In this document: one piece after another, positions 1-9,068 of the stretch
How the letters are laid out: the number at the start of each line of letters is the position of its first letter
How positions within the stretch are numbered: position 1 is the stretch's first letter
From: DYJE01 sp964637565
Lineage (GTDB): Bacteria; Desulfobacterota; Desulfobacteria; Desulfobacterales; Desulfolunaceae
Direction: 5' to 3'
DNA: 64,000 nucleotides
Assembly: GCA_964637565.1 (NCBI GenBank)
Contig: CAZWTY010000001.1
Coordinates: 62,001-126,000 of the forward strand
Notes under the pieces: generated by a model
What the model was told of the DNA's origin: nothing
Seen by the model: the letters and a program-made list of their open reading frames with translations, nothing else
The model's database searches: none
Program-made: the position numbers and the translations under genes

Positions 1-1390
1 ACGCTTCCGGGAAAATGCCGATGCCGATAATGGCGGCGATGAAAAGCACGCCCAGCAGTCGGGCCGCCGGATTCAGGGGAATGACGCTTACCTCTTCCTC
101 GCTGGTAAGGAAGGCGGCCCGAACCATTCTCAGATAGTAGTAAGCCGAAATCCCGGCGTTGATCACGGTGATGATCACCAGGGCGTACAGGGACTTTTCG
201 ATGGCCGAGGTGAAGATGAAGAATTTTCCCATGAAACCCACGGTTGGTGGAATCCCGGCCATGCCGAAGGCCCCGAGAACCAGGGTGAGGGCCAGGAGCG
301 GCGAATTCTTGTAAAGCCCTTTCAGGTCGTTCATGGTCACGTTTTCACCGGTTCGTGACACATGGTAGATCACGAAGAAACAGGCCAGGTTCATGATCAG
401 ATAACCCACAATATAATAGATGGCCGACGCGAATCCCAGGGCGCTGACACAGAGGATGGCCACCATCACGTAGCCGGCGTGGGCGATACTGGAGTAAGCC
501 AGAAGCCGCTTCAGGTCTTCCTGAACCAGGGCCGAAAGGTTCCCGATCACCATGGAAAGAACGGCGAAGGTGGCCAGGATACCCGTGATCTGGTTGAGTT
601 CCACACCGGCGAAGCTGGCGAAGCGAAGCAGGAGCGCCACGGCGCCCACTTTGGGCAGGGTGGCGATAAAGCCGGCTGTTTCGTTGCTGGCCCCTTCATA
701 GACGTCCGGAGCCCAGAAATGCATGGGAAACATGGCCAGTTTGTAGAAAAAGCTGCCGAGAACAAGAATCAGGGCCACCACCATCAGGGGCTGGGTCTTG
801 ATCAGTTCGGGAAAGACCGGGGCCAGTTCCGCCAGATAGGTGGTGTGGGCGAAACCGAACATGTAGCTCATGCCGTAAAGGGAGATGCCTGTGGCCAGGG
901 CGCCGAACATCACGTACTTGATACCGGCCTCCATCTGCTGGCGGTACCCTTTCTGAAAACGAAAAGGGATGATCACATACAGGGAGAACGATGAAATCTC
1001 AAGGCTGATCACGATGGTCAGAAGTTCCACCGAGCTTGAAAGGAAAACAAGACCCAGGGTGGAAAGGGAAAGAAACATGTAGTATTCCGCCTTGAGCTCC
1101 TCGACCACGCCTTTCAACCCCTGGCCCAGATAGATCACGATAAAAAGGCCCAGGGCGAACACGATTTTGAACATCTGGGAAAAAATGTCGATCCGGTAGG
1201 CGTCGAAAAAAAGCAGCTGGGCCGGCTGTCCGAGGACAAGACTGAACGAGTGGAACGTGATGACCAGGACAAGGGCCGAAAGGCCGAGTGCCGAACCCTG
1301 AAGAAGCGACGATCTGGGTTTTCCAAGGGATAGAAAGAAGAAAACCAACGCCATCGACGTCAATGCCAATTCTGGTAAAAATAAAGACAT
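1..1390 (-). CDS. nuoN: NADH-quinone oxidoreductase subunit N (partial, C-terminus off window)
   Basis: Membrane antiporter-like subunit of complex I; it carries one of the proton channels of the membrane arm. About 463 residues are visible, starting MSLFLPELALTSM, followed by repeated hydrophobic helices. Only the last few tens of residues should be missing compared with usual NuoN (about 480-490). The start at 1390 follows an AAGGA site by about 8 nt; an ATG two codons upstream lies too close to that site. It is the last visible gene of the nuo operon and starts 75 bp after nuoM ends. Identification rests on position after nuoM and the overall hydrophobic pattern. Confidence 0.9.
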   Translation of the reverse strand, partial: MSLFLPELALTSMALVFFFLSLGKPRSSLLQGSALGLSALVLVITFHSFSLVLGQPAQLLFFDAYRIDIFSQMFKIVFALGLFIVIYLGQGLKGVVEELKAEYYMFLSLSTLGLVFLSSSVELLTIVISLEISSFSLYVIIPFRFQKGYRQQMEAGIKYVMFGALATGISLYGMSYMFGFAHTTYLAELAPVFPELIKTQPLMVVALILVLGSFFYKLAMFPMHFWAPDVYEGASNETAGFIATLPKVGAVALLLRFASFAGVELNQITGILATFAVLSMVIGNLSALVQEDLKRLLAYSSIAHAGYVMVAILCVSALGFASAIYYIVGYLIMNLACFFVIYHVSRTGENVTMNDLKGLYKNSPLLALTLVLGAFGMAGIPPTVGFMGKFFIFTSAIEKSLYALVIITVINAGISAYYYLRMVRAAFLTSEEEVSVIPLNPAARLLGVLFIAAIIGIGIFPEA

Positions 1391-1465
1391 GTTCATATTC
1401 CTTGCATCATTCTTCGAAATAGTATGGAAGACAATCGTTTCCCATCGAAAGACCCGTGTTAAGGC

Positions 1466-3094
1466 TTACCTCATGGCGATCCATTCCCTGATCTGCTGAC
1501 CCATTTCACGAAGGGCGGCGTGGTGACCTCCCCCATGGTCTCCGCCAGCGGGTACGTGTTTCAGTCCCTCGCTGACCTGTTCGAGCAGCTGGGTGACGCT
1601 GGCGTCCATCACATCCAGAAAAGGTTTGGGATGGAGCCCGATCACAAAGACAAACACCGTGAGGAAAGCCAGGGTTCCGATTTCCCGCAGGTTGAGGTCG
1701 TACAGGGCATGGTGCTCTTTCTCTCCGTGTCCATGATCGTCACCGTGGTCGTCATGGTGACCATGGCCGTCCGAATCGGCCCAGACCATTTTCTGGACGA
1801 GACGGAGCATGTAGGCCGCCGCCAGGATGGCCCCGAGGATGGCGAAAGCACCGACCACCTTGCTGGTTTTGAAGGCGCTCAGAAGAACGAGAAACTCTCC
1901 GATGAACCCGTTGGTTCCGGGAAAACCGAAGGAGGCCAAAGAGAAAATCACCAGGAACGTCACATAGATGGGCATCATCATGCCCAGAGCCGAATTTTTA
2001 TCGATTTCCCGGCTGTGGGTCCGTTCGTAAATGATCCCCACCAGGATAAACAGGGCGCCTGTGGTGACGCCGTGGTTGAGCATCTGCATCATGGCGCCTT
2101 TGATCCCGTCGTCGCTCAGGAGAAAGATGCCCAGGGTCACAAAACCCATGTGGCCCACGCTGGAATAGGCGATCAGCTTCTTGATGTCCGACTGGCCCAG
2201 GGCCAGGTAACCGCCCACCACGATGGACACCACCGAGAAAAATATCAGGTAGGGCACACAGTACACGGTGGCCGCCGGAGCCATGGGAAGGCAGAACCGC
2301 AAGAAACCGTAGCCGCCCATTTTAAGAAGGATACTGGCCAGAATCACGCTGCCGGCCACCGGTGCTTCCACGTGGGCCGCCGGCAACCAAGTGTGGAAGG
2401 GGAACATGGGGATCTTGATGGCAAAGGCCAGGGTGAACGACAGGAAGATCCACATCTGGAAACTGAAACTGTAATTCTGGGCCATCAGCTCGGGGATGAA
2501 AAAGGTCCCGGTCTTGATGTACAGGGCCACGATGGACACCAGAAGGAAGATGCTTCCCAGCAGAGTGTAGAGAAAAAACTTGATGGAGGCGTAGTCTTTG
2601 CGCTCGCCCCCCCACACCGCGATCAACAGGTACATGGGAACGAGCATGGCTTCCCAAAAAATGAAGAAGAGTACCGTGTTCAAACTGATGAAGACGCCGA
2701 TCATCGAGGCTTCCATCAGCAGTGTGACGAGGATGAATTCCTTGAACCGGTCTTTGATGTAGGACCAGGAGCAGAGCACACACAGAGGCATGACAAAGGT
2801 GGTGAGAAGCACCAGAAGCACACTGATCCCGTCCACGCCCACCACGTAGTTGAGGTTGAGAAAGGGAAACCATTCGGTGACTTCGGCGAACTGATACCTG
2901 GAGGTGGCGAAATCCCAGTTGGTGAAAAGAGGTACCGACAGGGCCGCCGTGATCAGCGTGACAAGAAGCCCCCAGGATTTGACCGCCTGATCCCCTTTCA
3001 GGAAAAACGTGACACCGGCCCCGAGGAGAGGCACGATGATCAGAACCGACAATATGGGATAATTCAATGTGTTATGTATCAGATAGTGTTCCAT
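1466..3094 (-). CDS. nuoM: NADH-quinone oxidoreductase subunit M
   Basis: Proton-channel subunit of the complex I membrane arm, 542 residues, a little longer than usual NuoM. The family features are present: FFIFWEAMLVPMYLLI with the key glutamate, and the FPFHTWLPAAHVEAP segment. The start has a GGGAAGG site just before the ATG. An oddity is a histidine/aspartate-rich stretch of about 20 residues (around residues 435-460, DNA near 1720-1790) in a loop between helices, and a second short His/Gly patch near the C-terminus. The gene is followed by nuoN and preceded by the NuoL-like gene. Confidence 0.95.
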   Translation of the reverse strand: MEHYLIHNTLNYPILSVLIIVPLLGAGVTFFLKGDQAVKSWGLLVTLITAALSVPLFTNWDFATSRYQFAEVTEWFPFLNLNYVVGVDGISVLLVLLTTFVMPLCVLCSWSYIKDRFKEFILVTLLMEASMIGVFISLNTVLFFIFWEAMLVPMYLLIAVWGGERKDYASIKFFLYTLLGSIFLLVSIVALYIKTGTFFIPELMAQNYSFSFQMWIFLSFTLAFAIKIPMFPFHTWLPAAHVEAPVAGSVILASILLKMGGYGFLRFCLPMAPAATVYCVPYLIFFSVVSIVVGGYLALGQSDIKKLIAYSSVGHMGFVTLGIFLLSDDGIKGAMMQMLNHGVTTGALFILVGIIYERTHSREIDKNSALGMMMPIYVTFLVIFSLASFGFPGTNGFIGEFLVLLSAFKTSKVVGAFAILGAILAAAYMLRLVQKMVWADSDGHGHHDDHGDDHGHGEKEHHALYDLNLREIGTLAFLTVFVFVIGLHPKPFLDVMDASVTQLLEQVSEGLKHVPAGGDHGGGHHAALREMGQQIREWIAMR

Positions 3095-3130
3095 ACCTTC
3101 CCATTCTTCCTCAGTGAAAAACTGATCATA

Positions 3131-4939
3131 TTAAACCGCAAGAACCACGGCTATCAGAACCATGAAAAGCAGGGCCACGGCAAAACCGATGTACTGCTGT
3201 ATCTTACCTGTTTCAATCTGCCGCAGGTGGTCACCGCCGTTCACCACGCTCTGGGCCGAACCGTCGATGACCCAGTCGATGCCCTCCTTGTCGAACCAGG
3301 AGAAGAACCGGGCCGTCAGCATGGTGATCCGGATACCGATGGTTTTCCACACATTGTCCACGAACTCGTTCACGGCATGGATCGGTTTCGAAGCGATCCA
3401 CATGAACACCCTGGCGCCTTTCCGGTAGAACCAGTCGAGATCCAGGCTCATGTAGGGTTTGGGCTTGAGGATCTTCACCATCAGGTAGAAGCCGAAGCCG
3501 GTGAAGCCGAGCAGCTGGAGTGTTTCAGACAAGTGGTAGGCCGTGTAGGGATCCCAGGTCACCGGAGTGGGCAGCATGTCGTACAGCCAGTTGAATCCGA
3601 ACAGATGGCCTTTGAAACCCAGGGCGATGCAGAAAAAGGCAGCCATGGCCATGCCCAGGTTCATGTTCCAGGGAGCGTCCTTGGCTTCCACCGGGCACTC
3701 TTCCGTTGATTTGCCGCCGAACCACACGAAATACGGCAGCTTGATGCCCACGGAAAGGAAGGTTCCCACGGCAGCGGCCAGGAGCATCACCATGATGCCC
3801 ACCATGTGGTGCTCACCCGCAGCGGCGATGATCATGGATTTGCTGATAAACCCGCTGGTCAGGGGAAAACCGGAAATGGAAATGCCGCCGATTACGGTGA
3901 AGATCAAAGCCAGGGGCATCTTGGCGTAAAGACCGCCCAGCTCGTTGAGCTTGGACTTGCCGGTCATTTCGAGTACGGCCCCCACACCCATGAACAGGAG
4001 AGCCTTATAAAGGATATGGGCGTAGGCGTGTGCGCAGGCCCCGTTGATGGCCATGGCCGTGCCGATGCCGACCCCGCACACCATGTAGCCGACCTGGCTG
4101 ACGATGTGGTAGGCCAGAATCCTCCGGGCATCGTTTTCGATAACCGCGTAGGCGACGCCGTACAGGGTCATCACAGCCCCCATGATGGCGAGAATCTCAA
4201 AACCCGGGAAAGCACGGGCCAGAACGTAGACCGCTGTTTTGGTGGTGAAGGCGCACATGAACACCGCACCGGTGACCGTGGCTTCGGGATAGGCGTCGGG
4301 AAGCCAGGCATGAATCGGGGGAACGGCGGCGTTCAGCATGAAACCGATCATGATCAGGTAATCGGCCAGGGTGGCGCCGTTGGTTGCGATCTGTTCGAAA
4401 CGGAGGCCTTCGATGCCCACGTTCTTGTAACGCAGGAAAATCCCGGCCAGAAGGATCAGGCCGCCGGCCATATGGACGAGAAGGTACCGGTAACCCGCCT
4501 CGATGGACCGTTTCTTTTTCCTGTACCAGACCAAAAACGTGGAGGCCACGGCCATGAGTTCCCAGAAGATGAAAAGGGTCAGGTAGTCACCGCAGAGCGT
4601 GACGCCCAGGGACCCCGCCACGTAAAGCCAGGCCGCGATATGCTGCCCGCTTTCGTTCACGTGGAGACCGTAGATGCTGCCGATCAGGGCCATGATGGTG
4701 AACACATTGAGGAACACAAAGGTCAGCTTGTCGACCCGGCCGAAGATCAGGTCGAAACCCATGTAGCGTGTCACGCCGAAACTCTCGGGCAGATGGTAGA
4801 TCTGGATGATCGCGAGAACGGGAACCACCACCAGGAGCACTTTCTGGAGACTGATGTGCACCCGTTTGAGAAGCGGCAGCAACAGAGCCCCTATGATAAA
4901 CAAGGTCGCCGGATGCATAAACACACTGTTACTTATCAT
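3131..4939 (-). CDS. NuoL/Mrp-like proton-conducting membrane subunit
   Basis: Multi-pass antiporter-like subunit, 602 residues, placed where nuoL is normally found. Helix motifs include LFIFWELMAVASTFLVWY and the AVPPIHAWLPDAYPEA channel segment. The C-terminal part (about 530-602) with a DWVIDG segment, an ETGKIQQY stretch and a final helix resembles the end of NuoL, so I infer it takes the NuoL place. Start chosen at 4939 because GAGG lies 6 nt upstream; the ATG at 4951 has its GG directly adjacent. It overlaps the upstream small gene by 11 bp. The best alternative label is Na+/H+ antiporter subunit D family protein. Confidence 0.85.
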   Translation of the reverse strand: MISNSVFMHPATLFIIGALLLPLLKRVHISLQKVLLVVVPVLAIIQIYHLPESFGVTRYMGFDLIFGRVDKLTFVFLNVFTIMALIGSIYGLHVNESGQHIAAWLYVAGSLGVTLCGDYLTLFIFWELMAVASTFLVWYRKKKRSIEAGYRYLLVHMAGGLILLAGIFLRYKNVGIEGLRFEQIATNGATLADYLIMIGFMLNAAVPPIHAWLPDAYPEATVTGAVFMCAFTTKTAVYVLARAFPGFEILAIMGAVMTLYGVAYAVIENDARRILAYHIVSQVGYMVCGVGIGTAMAINGACAHAYAHILYKALLFMGVGAVLEMTGKSKLNELGGLYAKMPLALIFTVIGGISISGFPLTSGFISKSMIIAAAGEHHMVGIMVMLLAAAVGTFLSVGIKLPYFVWFGGKSTEECPVEAKDAPWNMNLGMAMAAFFCIALGFKGHLFGFNWLYDMLPTPVTWDPYTAYHLSETLQLLGFTGFGFYLMVKILKPKPYMSLDLDWFYRKGARVFMWIASKPIHAVNEFVDNVWKTIGIRITMLTARFFSWFDKEGIDWVIDGSAQSVVNGGDHLRQIETGKIQQYIGFAVALLFMVLIAVVLAV

Positions 4940-5177
4940 AATAATCCTCATCCTGCTTCAGCCAGTTGTTGTACAAACCCTTGAACACGACCACCATGGC
5001 AAGGCACACCGCGGTCCCGAAAATCGACCAGAACCCGATGATGGTGTCACCGAAGAAATGGGGTTCATGCCTTTCCGCAAAATAGTCGAACACGATCGCA
5101 AACAGCAGATAGGCAAAAAAGACATACTTCAAAATGTGGGCACGATCCCTGAGATATGTGATCAGTTTAGCCATCAT
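4929..5177 (-). CDS. Small membrane protein of the nuo cluster
   Basis: 82-residue protein with two predicted transmembrane segments (about residues 16-32 and 45-66) and charged ends; the C-terminus is DEDYYDK. I do not recognise a named family. It overlaps the MrpD-like gene upstream by an ATGA and the NuoL-like gene downstream by 11 bp, so all three are almost certainly translated together. It probably is an accessory subunit of the membrane arm at the junction of the two antiporter-like subunits. That role is inference from position only. Confidence 0.75.
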   Translation of the reverse strand: MMAKLITYLRDRAHILKYVFFAYLLFAIVFDYFAERHEPHFFGDTIIGFWSIFGTAVCLAMVVVFKGLYNNWLKQDEDYYDK

Positions 5178-6706
5178 AACCCCGCTATACCTTTGATGAT
5201 ATTTCCAAAAAATCCTGCGTCGGCCGAAGCGACGATCTTGATAAAGAAATCAGGATAAAAACCGAAAATCACTGAGAATATCGCTGTGATGGTCAGAGGG
5301 ACCACCATGAACATGATCAGAGGGTTCTTTTCGAGATTGGAGGTCGCCCCCACGTCTTCAGGCATAGGTTTCCCGAAAAAGGCCTGGATGATGATGGGCG
5401 CGAAGTACCCTGCGTTGAGGAGACTGCTGGCCAGGAGCACGGTAAGGAGAATCCAGTTGTGGAGATCCATGCTGCCCAGAAGCAGGTACCATTTGGACAC
5501 GAATCCGCAGACCGGGGGAACGCCGATCATGCTGAGGGAGGCCAGGGCAAAGGCCACCATGGTGAACGGCATGCGATAGCCGAGCCCGCCCAGTTCCTTG
5601 ATGTCCTTTTTTCCTGACGCCACGAAGATACAGCCGGCACAGAAGAACAGGGTGATTTTTGAAAAGGCGTGGTTGGAGATGTGGATCAGCCCGCCGGTGA
5701 CCCCGTTGGGGGTCAGCATGGCCACGCCGAGAAGCACGTAGGAAAGCTGGCTGACCGTGGAGTAGGCGAGCCGTGCTTTCAGGTTCGATTTGGTCAGAGC
5801 GATGATCGATGCCGTGAGAATGGTGAACGACACGAAATAGGCGGTGAAAAGACCGAGTCCCGTGTCATGGAGAAGCTGGGTTCCGAAGATGGACAGCATG
5901 ACCCTGGACGTGGAGAACACGCCGACCTTGACCACCACCACCGCGTGAAGAAGGGCGCTGACCGGTGTGGGGGCCACCATGGCCGAAGGAAGCCAGTTGT
6001 GCAGGGGCATGATGCCCGACTTGGCGAACCCGAAAAGGAACATCAGGTAGGTGACGGTCACCAGGGTTCTGTTGGCTCCTTCGGGAAGGATACCGGATAC
6101 GATTCCGGAGGCGTCGAAATCCAGGGTGTGGCACTGCATGTAAAGCAGAACCATTCCTGTCAGCAGGAAGGCCTTGGATGTAAAGAACAGATAGACAATG
6201 TACTTCTTGCCGCCTTCGTAACCCTCGGCGTCCTGGTGGTGCATGACCAAAGGATAGGTGGCGATGGACACGATTTCATAGAAAAGGTACAGGGTGAAAA
6301 GGTTGCCGGCAAAAGCCGCGCCCATGGCCCCGCCCACCGAAATGGCGTAACAGACGTAGAACCGTGTCTGGGCGTGCTCGTTCAGTCCCCTCATGTACCC
6401 CACGCAGTAGAAGGCCGCGAGAATCCAAAGAAAGGAAGATGTTCCGGCGAACAGAAGCCCCATGCCGTCCAGCCTGAATTTCACGCTCACACCGGGGAAC
6501 AGGGTGAAGAACGTGTGTTCCGGCGATACGCCCGCAAGAACCTGTGGCAGGAGGTTCATCACGGACAGAAACGTGAGGATCGCCCCGAGAACAGACCACG
6601 ACTCCCTGAGGTTGGGCTTTGATGCCGAAGTCATCAGCAGTATCGCCGTGATGAGTGGAATGGCCGTCGTCACAAAAATCAAGCTGGGTGTGTTTGAAAT
6701 ATCCAT
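5174..6706 (-). CDS. MrpD-like antiporter subunit of complex I cluster
   Basis: 510-residue membrane protein of the proton-conducting (Mrp D / NuoL-M-N) family. Visible motifs are LFTLYLFYEIVSIATYPLV (the glutamate helix) and IMPLHNWLPSAMVAPTPVSA. It is an additional antiporter-like subunit: with the NuoL-like gene, NuoM and NuoN it makes four in this operon instead of three. It starts 71 bp after nuoK ends and overlaps the small membrane gene by 4 bp. It could in principle belong to a separate Mrp antiporter, but no other mrp genes are present, so a role inside complex I is more likely. Confidence 0.85.
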   Translation of the reverse strand: MDISNTPSLIFVTTAIPLITAILLMTSASKPNLRESWSVLGAILTFLSVMNLLPQVLAGVSPEHTFFTLFPGVSVKFRLDGMGLLFAGTSSFLWILAAFYCVGYMRGLNEHAQTRFYVCYAISVGGAMGAAFAGNLFTLYLFYEIVSIATYPLVMHHQDAEGYEGGKKYIVYLFFTSKAFLLTGMVLLYMQCHTLDFDASGIVSGILPEGANRTLVTVTYLMFLFGFAKSGIMPLHNWLPSAMVAPTPVSALLHAVVVVKVGVFSTSRVMLSIFGTQLLHDTGLGLFTAYFVSFTILTASIIALTKSNLKARLAYSTVSQLSYVLLGVAMLTPNGVTGGLIHISNHAFSKITLFFCAGCIFVASGKKDIKELGGLGYRMPFTMVAFALASLSMIGVPPVCGFVSKWYLLLGSMDLHNWILLTVLLASSLLNAGYFAPIIIQAFFGKPMPEDVGATSNLEKNPLIMFMVVPLTITAIFSVIFGFYPDFFIKIVASADAGFFGNIIKGIAGL

Positions 6707-6777
6707 AATCTATTTAAACCTTATCAATAAGTACCCAAAAGAACTTTGAATCCGTTACAGTGATCATCCGTTCCGTT

Positions 6778-7098
6778 TTAACCCTGAAGCGCGTTGACAT
6801 TTTCAGGATCGCTTGTTCTGTATCTGCGGTACACGGCGAGAACGAAGCTGACGACGATGGCCGCCTCCGCCGCCGCGATACCCATGATGAACAGGGTGTA
6901 GATCTGTCCCACGGCCGGATCGGGTGCGGTGAACTTGTTGAACGCCATGAAATTCAGCCCCGCTCCGTTGAGGACAAGCTCCGTCGAAACAAGCATGCCG
7001 ATAAATGTCCGGTGGCGGATCATCCCGTAAATTCCGATTACAAGAAGAAACACAGCCAGAATAAGATAGGTGTTCAGATTATGACTTAAATAACTCAA
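6778..7098 (-). CDS. nuoK: NADH-quinone oxidoreductase subunit K
   Basis: Small three-helix membrane subunit (106 residues, usual about 100) that forms part of the proton path between the Q site and the antiporter-like subunits. It shows the conserved glutamates in helix 2 (STELVLNGAGLNFMAF) and helix 3 (GIAAAEAAIVVSF). It overlaps nuoJ by 4 bp (ATGA), indicating coupled translation. Downstream come the extra antiporter-like subunits rather than nuoL directly. Confidence 0.95.
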   Translation of the reverse strand: MSYLSHNLNTYLILAVFLLVIGIYGMIRHRTFIGMLVSTELVLNGAGLNFMAFNKFTAPDPAVGQIYTLFIMGIAAAEAAIVVSFVLAVYRRYRTSDPENVNALQG

Positions 7099-7622
7099 AC
7101 CTCTTCCTCCCTTCCACCCCGTGCCAGGATAATGGAGCCCACGATGGCGATGAGCAGCACCACCGAAATCAGTTCAAATGCGAGACAGTATCTCAACAGA
7201 AGGTTTTCACCGATCCATTCGATGGAAAAATTCCCGGCTTTGGCGGCGGATGCAGTCCAGGTTGTCCGGCCGATGACCACCGCCACCAGGAGAAAAGCGG
7301 ACACGCCCGATGAGACCAGCGCCAGCAGCATGTTCCGGCTCATGCCGTTTTTCTCGGCGCTTTCATGCGGGGTGTAACCCACCATGATTCCGAACACCAG
7401 GACGATGCACACCGCCCCCATGTAGATCAGAATCTGCATCATGGTCAGAAACATGCTGCCCAGGTAAAAGTACAGACCGGCCACTCCGAGAAGGCAGACG
7501 GCGAGGCCGAGGACCGCGTGCATGAGTATCCGGGCCTTGACAGCCAGAAAGCTCCCCGTCACTGTCAGCAGGATAAACATGATGAAAAGGGCTTCTGCAA
7601 CAAACTGGTAAATCGCGTTCAT
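7095..7622 (-). CDS. nuoJ: NADH-quinone oxidoreductase subunit J
   Basis: Five-helix membrane subunit of complex I (175 residues). The family motif near GLAVCLLGVAGLYFYLGS and the helix MTMMQILIYMGAVCIVLVFGIM (read here as TMMQILIYMGAVCIVLV) place it as NuoJ. It overlaps nuoI upstream and nuoK downstream by 4 bp each. Length is typical. Confidence 0.95.
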   Translation of the reverse strand: MNAIYQFVAEALFIMFILLTVTGSFLAVKARILMHAVLGLAVCLLGVAGLYFYLGSMFLTMMQILIYMGAVCIVLVFGIMVGYTPHESAEKNGMSRNMLLALVSSGVSAFLLVAVVIGRTTWTASAAKAGNFSIEWIGENLLLRYCLAFELISVVLLIAIVGSIILARGGREEEV

Positions 7623-8062
7623 TTTTTTACCTCGAGCCGTTTAATCAGGTCAAACTGGAACTCTTCACGGGAGAATCCTGCCAGTTCGTATTCATTGGAG
7701 AAGGTCAGGGCCGTCCTGGAGCAGGATTCCACACAGATTCCGCACAGACTGCACTTGGTGAAATCATAATGGAACACGGTGAGCACCTTGCCCTTCACCC
7801 CTTCCCGTCTTTCGCCGTCCACGGTCAGGCAGCCGCAGGGGCAGTTCTTGGCGCACATCCCGCACACCAGGCAGTTGTGCCCTGCATCGTTTTCACCGTA
7901 TTTGACCAGTTCAATATGGCCCCTGATCTGGGGGGTCACGTCGATTTTCTCCCTGGGATACTGAACGGTCACCACAGGCCTGATCATGGCCTTGAAAGTG
8001 ACACCCAGCCCGATGAGAAGGCTTTTACCGCCGGTATAAATGTCTTTGAAATATCCGCTCAT
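7619..8062 (-). CDS. nuoI: NADH-quinone oxidoreductase subunit I, two 4Fe-4S ferredoxin-type
   Basis: Peripheral arm subunit that carries two 4Fe-4S clusters and passes electrons to NuoB. Two CxxCxxCxxxC motifs are visible, CLVCGMCAKNC and CSLCGICVESC. I place the start at 8062 (MSGYFKDIYTG), which gives a 4-bp overlap with the nuoH stop; the open frame extends upstream but that part is the end of nuoH in another frame. Product is 147 residues, within the range of short NuoI proteins. Confidence 0.95.
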   Translation of the reverse strand: MSGYFKDIYTGGKSLLIGLGVTFKAMIRPVVTVQYPREKIDVTPQIRGHIELVKYGENDAGHNCLVCGMCAKNCPCGCLTVDGERREGVKGKVLTVFHYDFTKCSLCGICVESCSRTALTFSNEYELAGFSREEFQFDLIKRLEVKK

Positions 8063-9063
8063 ATCATCTTCACTAAAAATGCAGTTATTAAAAGATTGAC
8101 CAGTGAAAAGGGAATCAGGTACTTCCAGGCCAGATTCATCAGCTGATCGAAACGGACTCTGGGGTAGGTCCATCGAACCCACATCATCACCAGCATCAGG
8201 ACGAACACTTTCAGCATAAACCAGAAAGCTCCCAGGATGGGACCGCTGCCCAGACCGAAAGGCCCGTTCCAGCCGCCAAGAAACATGATGGTGGCGATGG
8301 ATGCCATGATGAACAGATTGCCGTATTCAGCCACGGCAAAAAGCCCGAAACCGAAACCGCTGTACTCGGTGTGAAAGCCTGCCGTCAGCTCGCTTTCCGC
8401 CTCAGGAAGGTCGAAGGGTGCCCGGTTGGTCTCGGCGCATCCTGCAATCAGGTAAATGACAAACGCCACGAACAGGTTGGGATACATGGCGAACCAGAGG
8501 ATTCCGCTCTGGGCTTCCACGATTTTCTGGAGATCGAAGGTCGCGGTGGTAAGCACCACGGAAAGGAGCGACAGGAGAATGGGTATCTCATAGGCGATGT
8601 TCTGGGCCACGGAACGCATGGCGCCGAACATGGAATACTTGTTGTTGGAGCTCCAGCCCGCGATCAGGATGGCGAACACGTTGATGGACGCCATGGCGAT
8701 GATGTAGATCAGCCCGATGTGAAGGTTGATGCCGTAAAGGGCGCTGCTGAAAGGCAATGCGGCGAAAATCATCACCACCGGCGTGAAGCAGAGCAGCGGA
8801 GCCAGACGGAAAAGAAAGCGGTCGGCGTCTTTGGGAACGATGAGCTGTTTGGCCAGCATCTTCACCCCGTCGAGAATCATCTGGAGCCAGCCCTGAACGC
8901 CCACTTCCATCGGCCCCCAGCGTCTCTGGATCCTGGCGGCGATCTTCCGTTCCAGGTACCCCATCACCACGGCGTTCAAAAACACGATGGCCAGAAGGCA
9001 CAGGAAGGCGATGAGCATTCTCAGTAAACTGTAAGTCTGAATCATGTCGATTATCTGTTGCAT
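8059..9063 (-). CDS. nuoH: NADH-quinone oxidoreductase subunit H
   Basis: Membrane subunit at the quinone-binding junction of complex I (334 residues, usual 320-350). The hallmarks GYLERKIAARIQRRWGP near the N-terminus and the AETNRAPFDLPEAESEL loop with its acidic residues are present. It lies 5 bp after nuoD and overlaps nuoI by 4 bp. Confidence 0.97.
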   Translation of the reverse strand: MQQIIDMIQTYSLLRMLIAFLCLLAIVFLNAVVMGYLERKIAARIQRRWGPMEVGVQGWLQMILDGVKMLAKQLIVPKDADRFLFRLAPLLCFTPVVMIFAALPFSSALYGINLHIGLIYIIAMASINVFAILIAGWSSNNKYSMFGAMRSVAQNIAYEIPILLSLLSVVLTTATFDLQKIVEAQSGILWFAMYPNLFVAFVIYLIAGCAETNRAPFDLPEAESELTAGFHTEYSGFGFGLFAVAEYGNLFIMASIATIMFLGGWNGPFGLGSGPILGAFWFMLKVFVLMLVMMWVRWTYPRVRFDQLMNLAWKYLIPFSLVNLLITAFLVKMI

Positions 9064-9068
9064 AGTCC

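Noticed and set aside
1520..3709. Long plus-strand open frame rich in His, Gln, Gly and Asp
   Set aside because: It is antisense to nuoM and the NuoL-like gene, has no ribosome site and its composition is that of a reversed membrane-protein frame.
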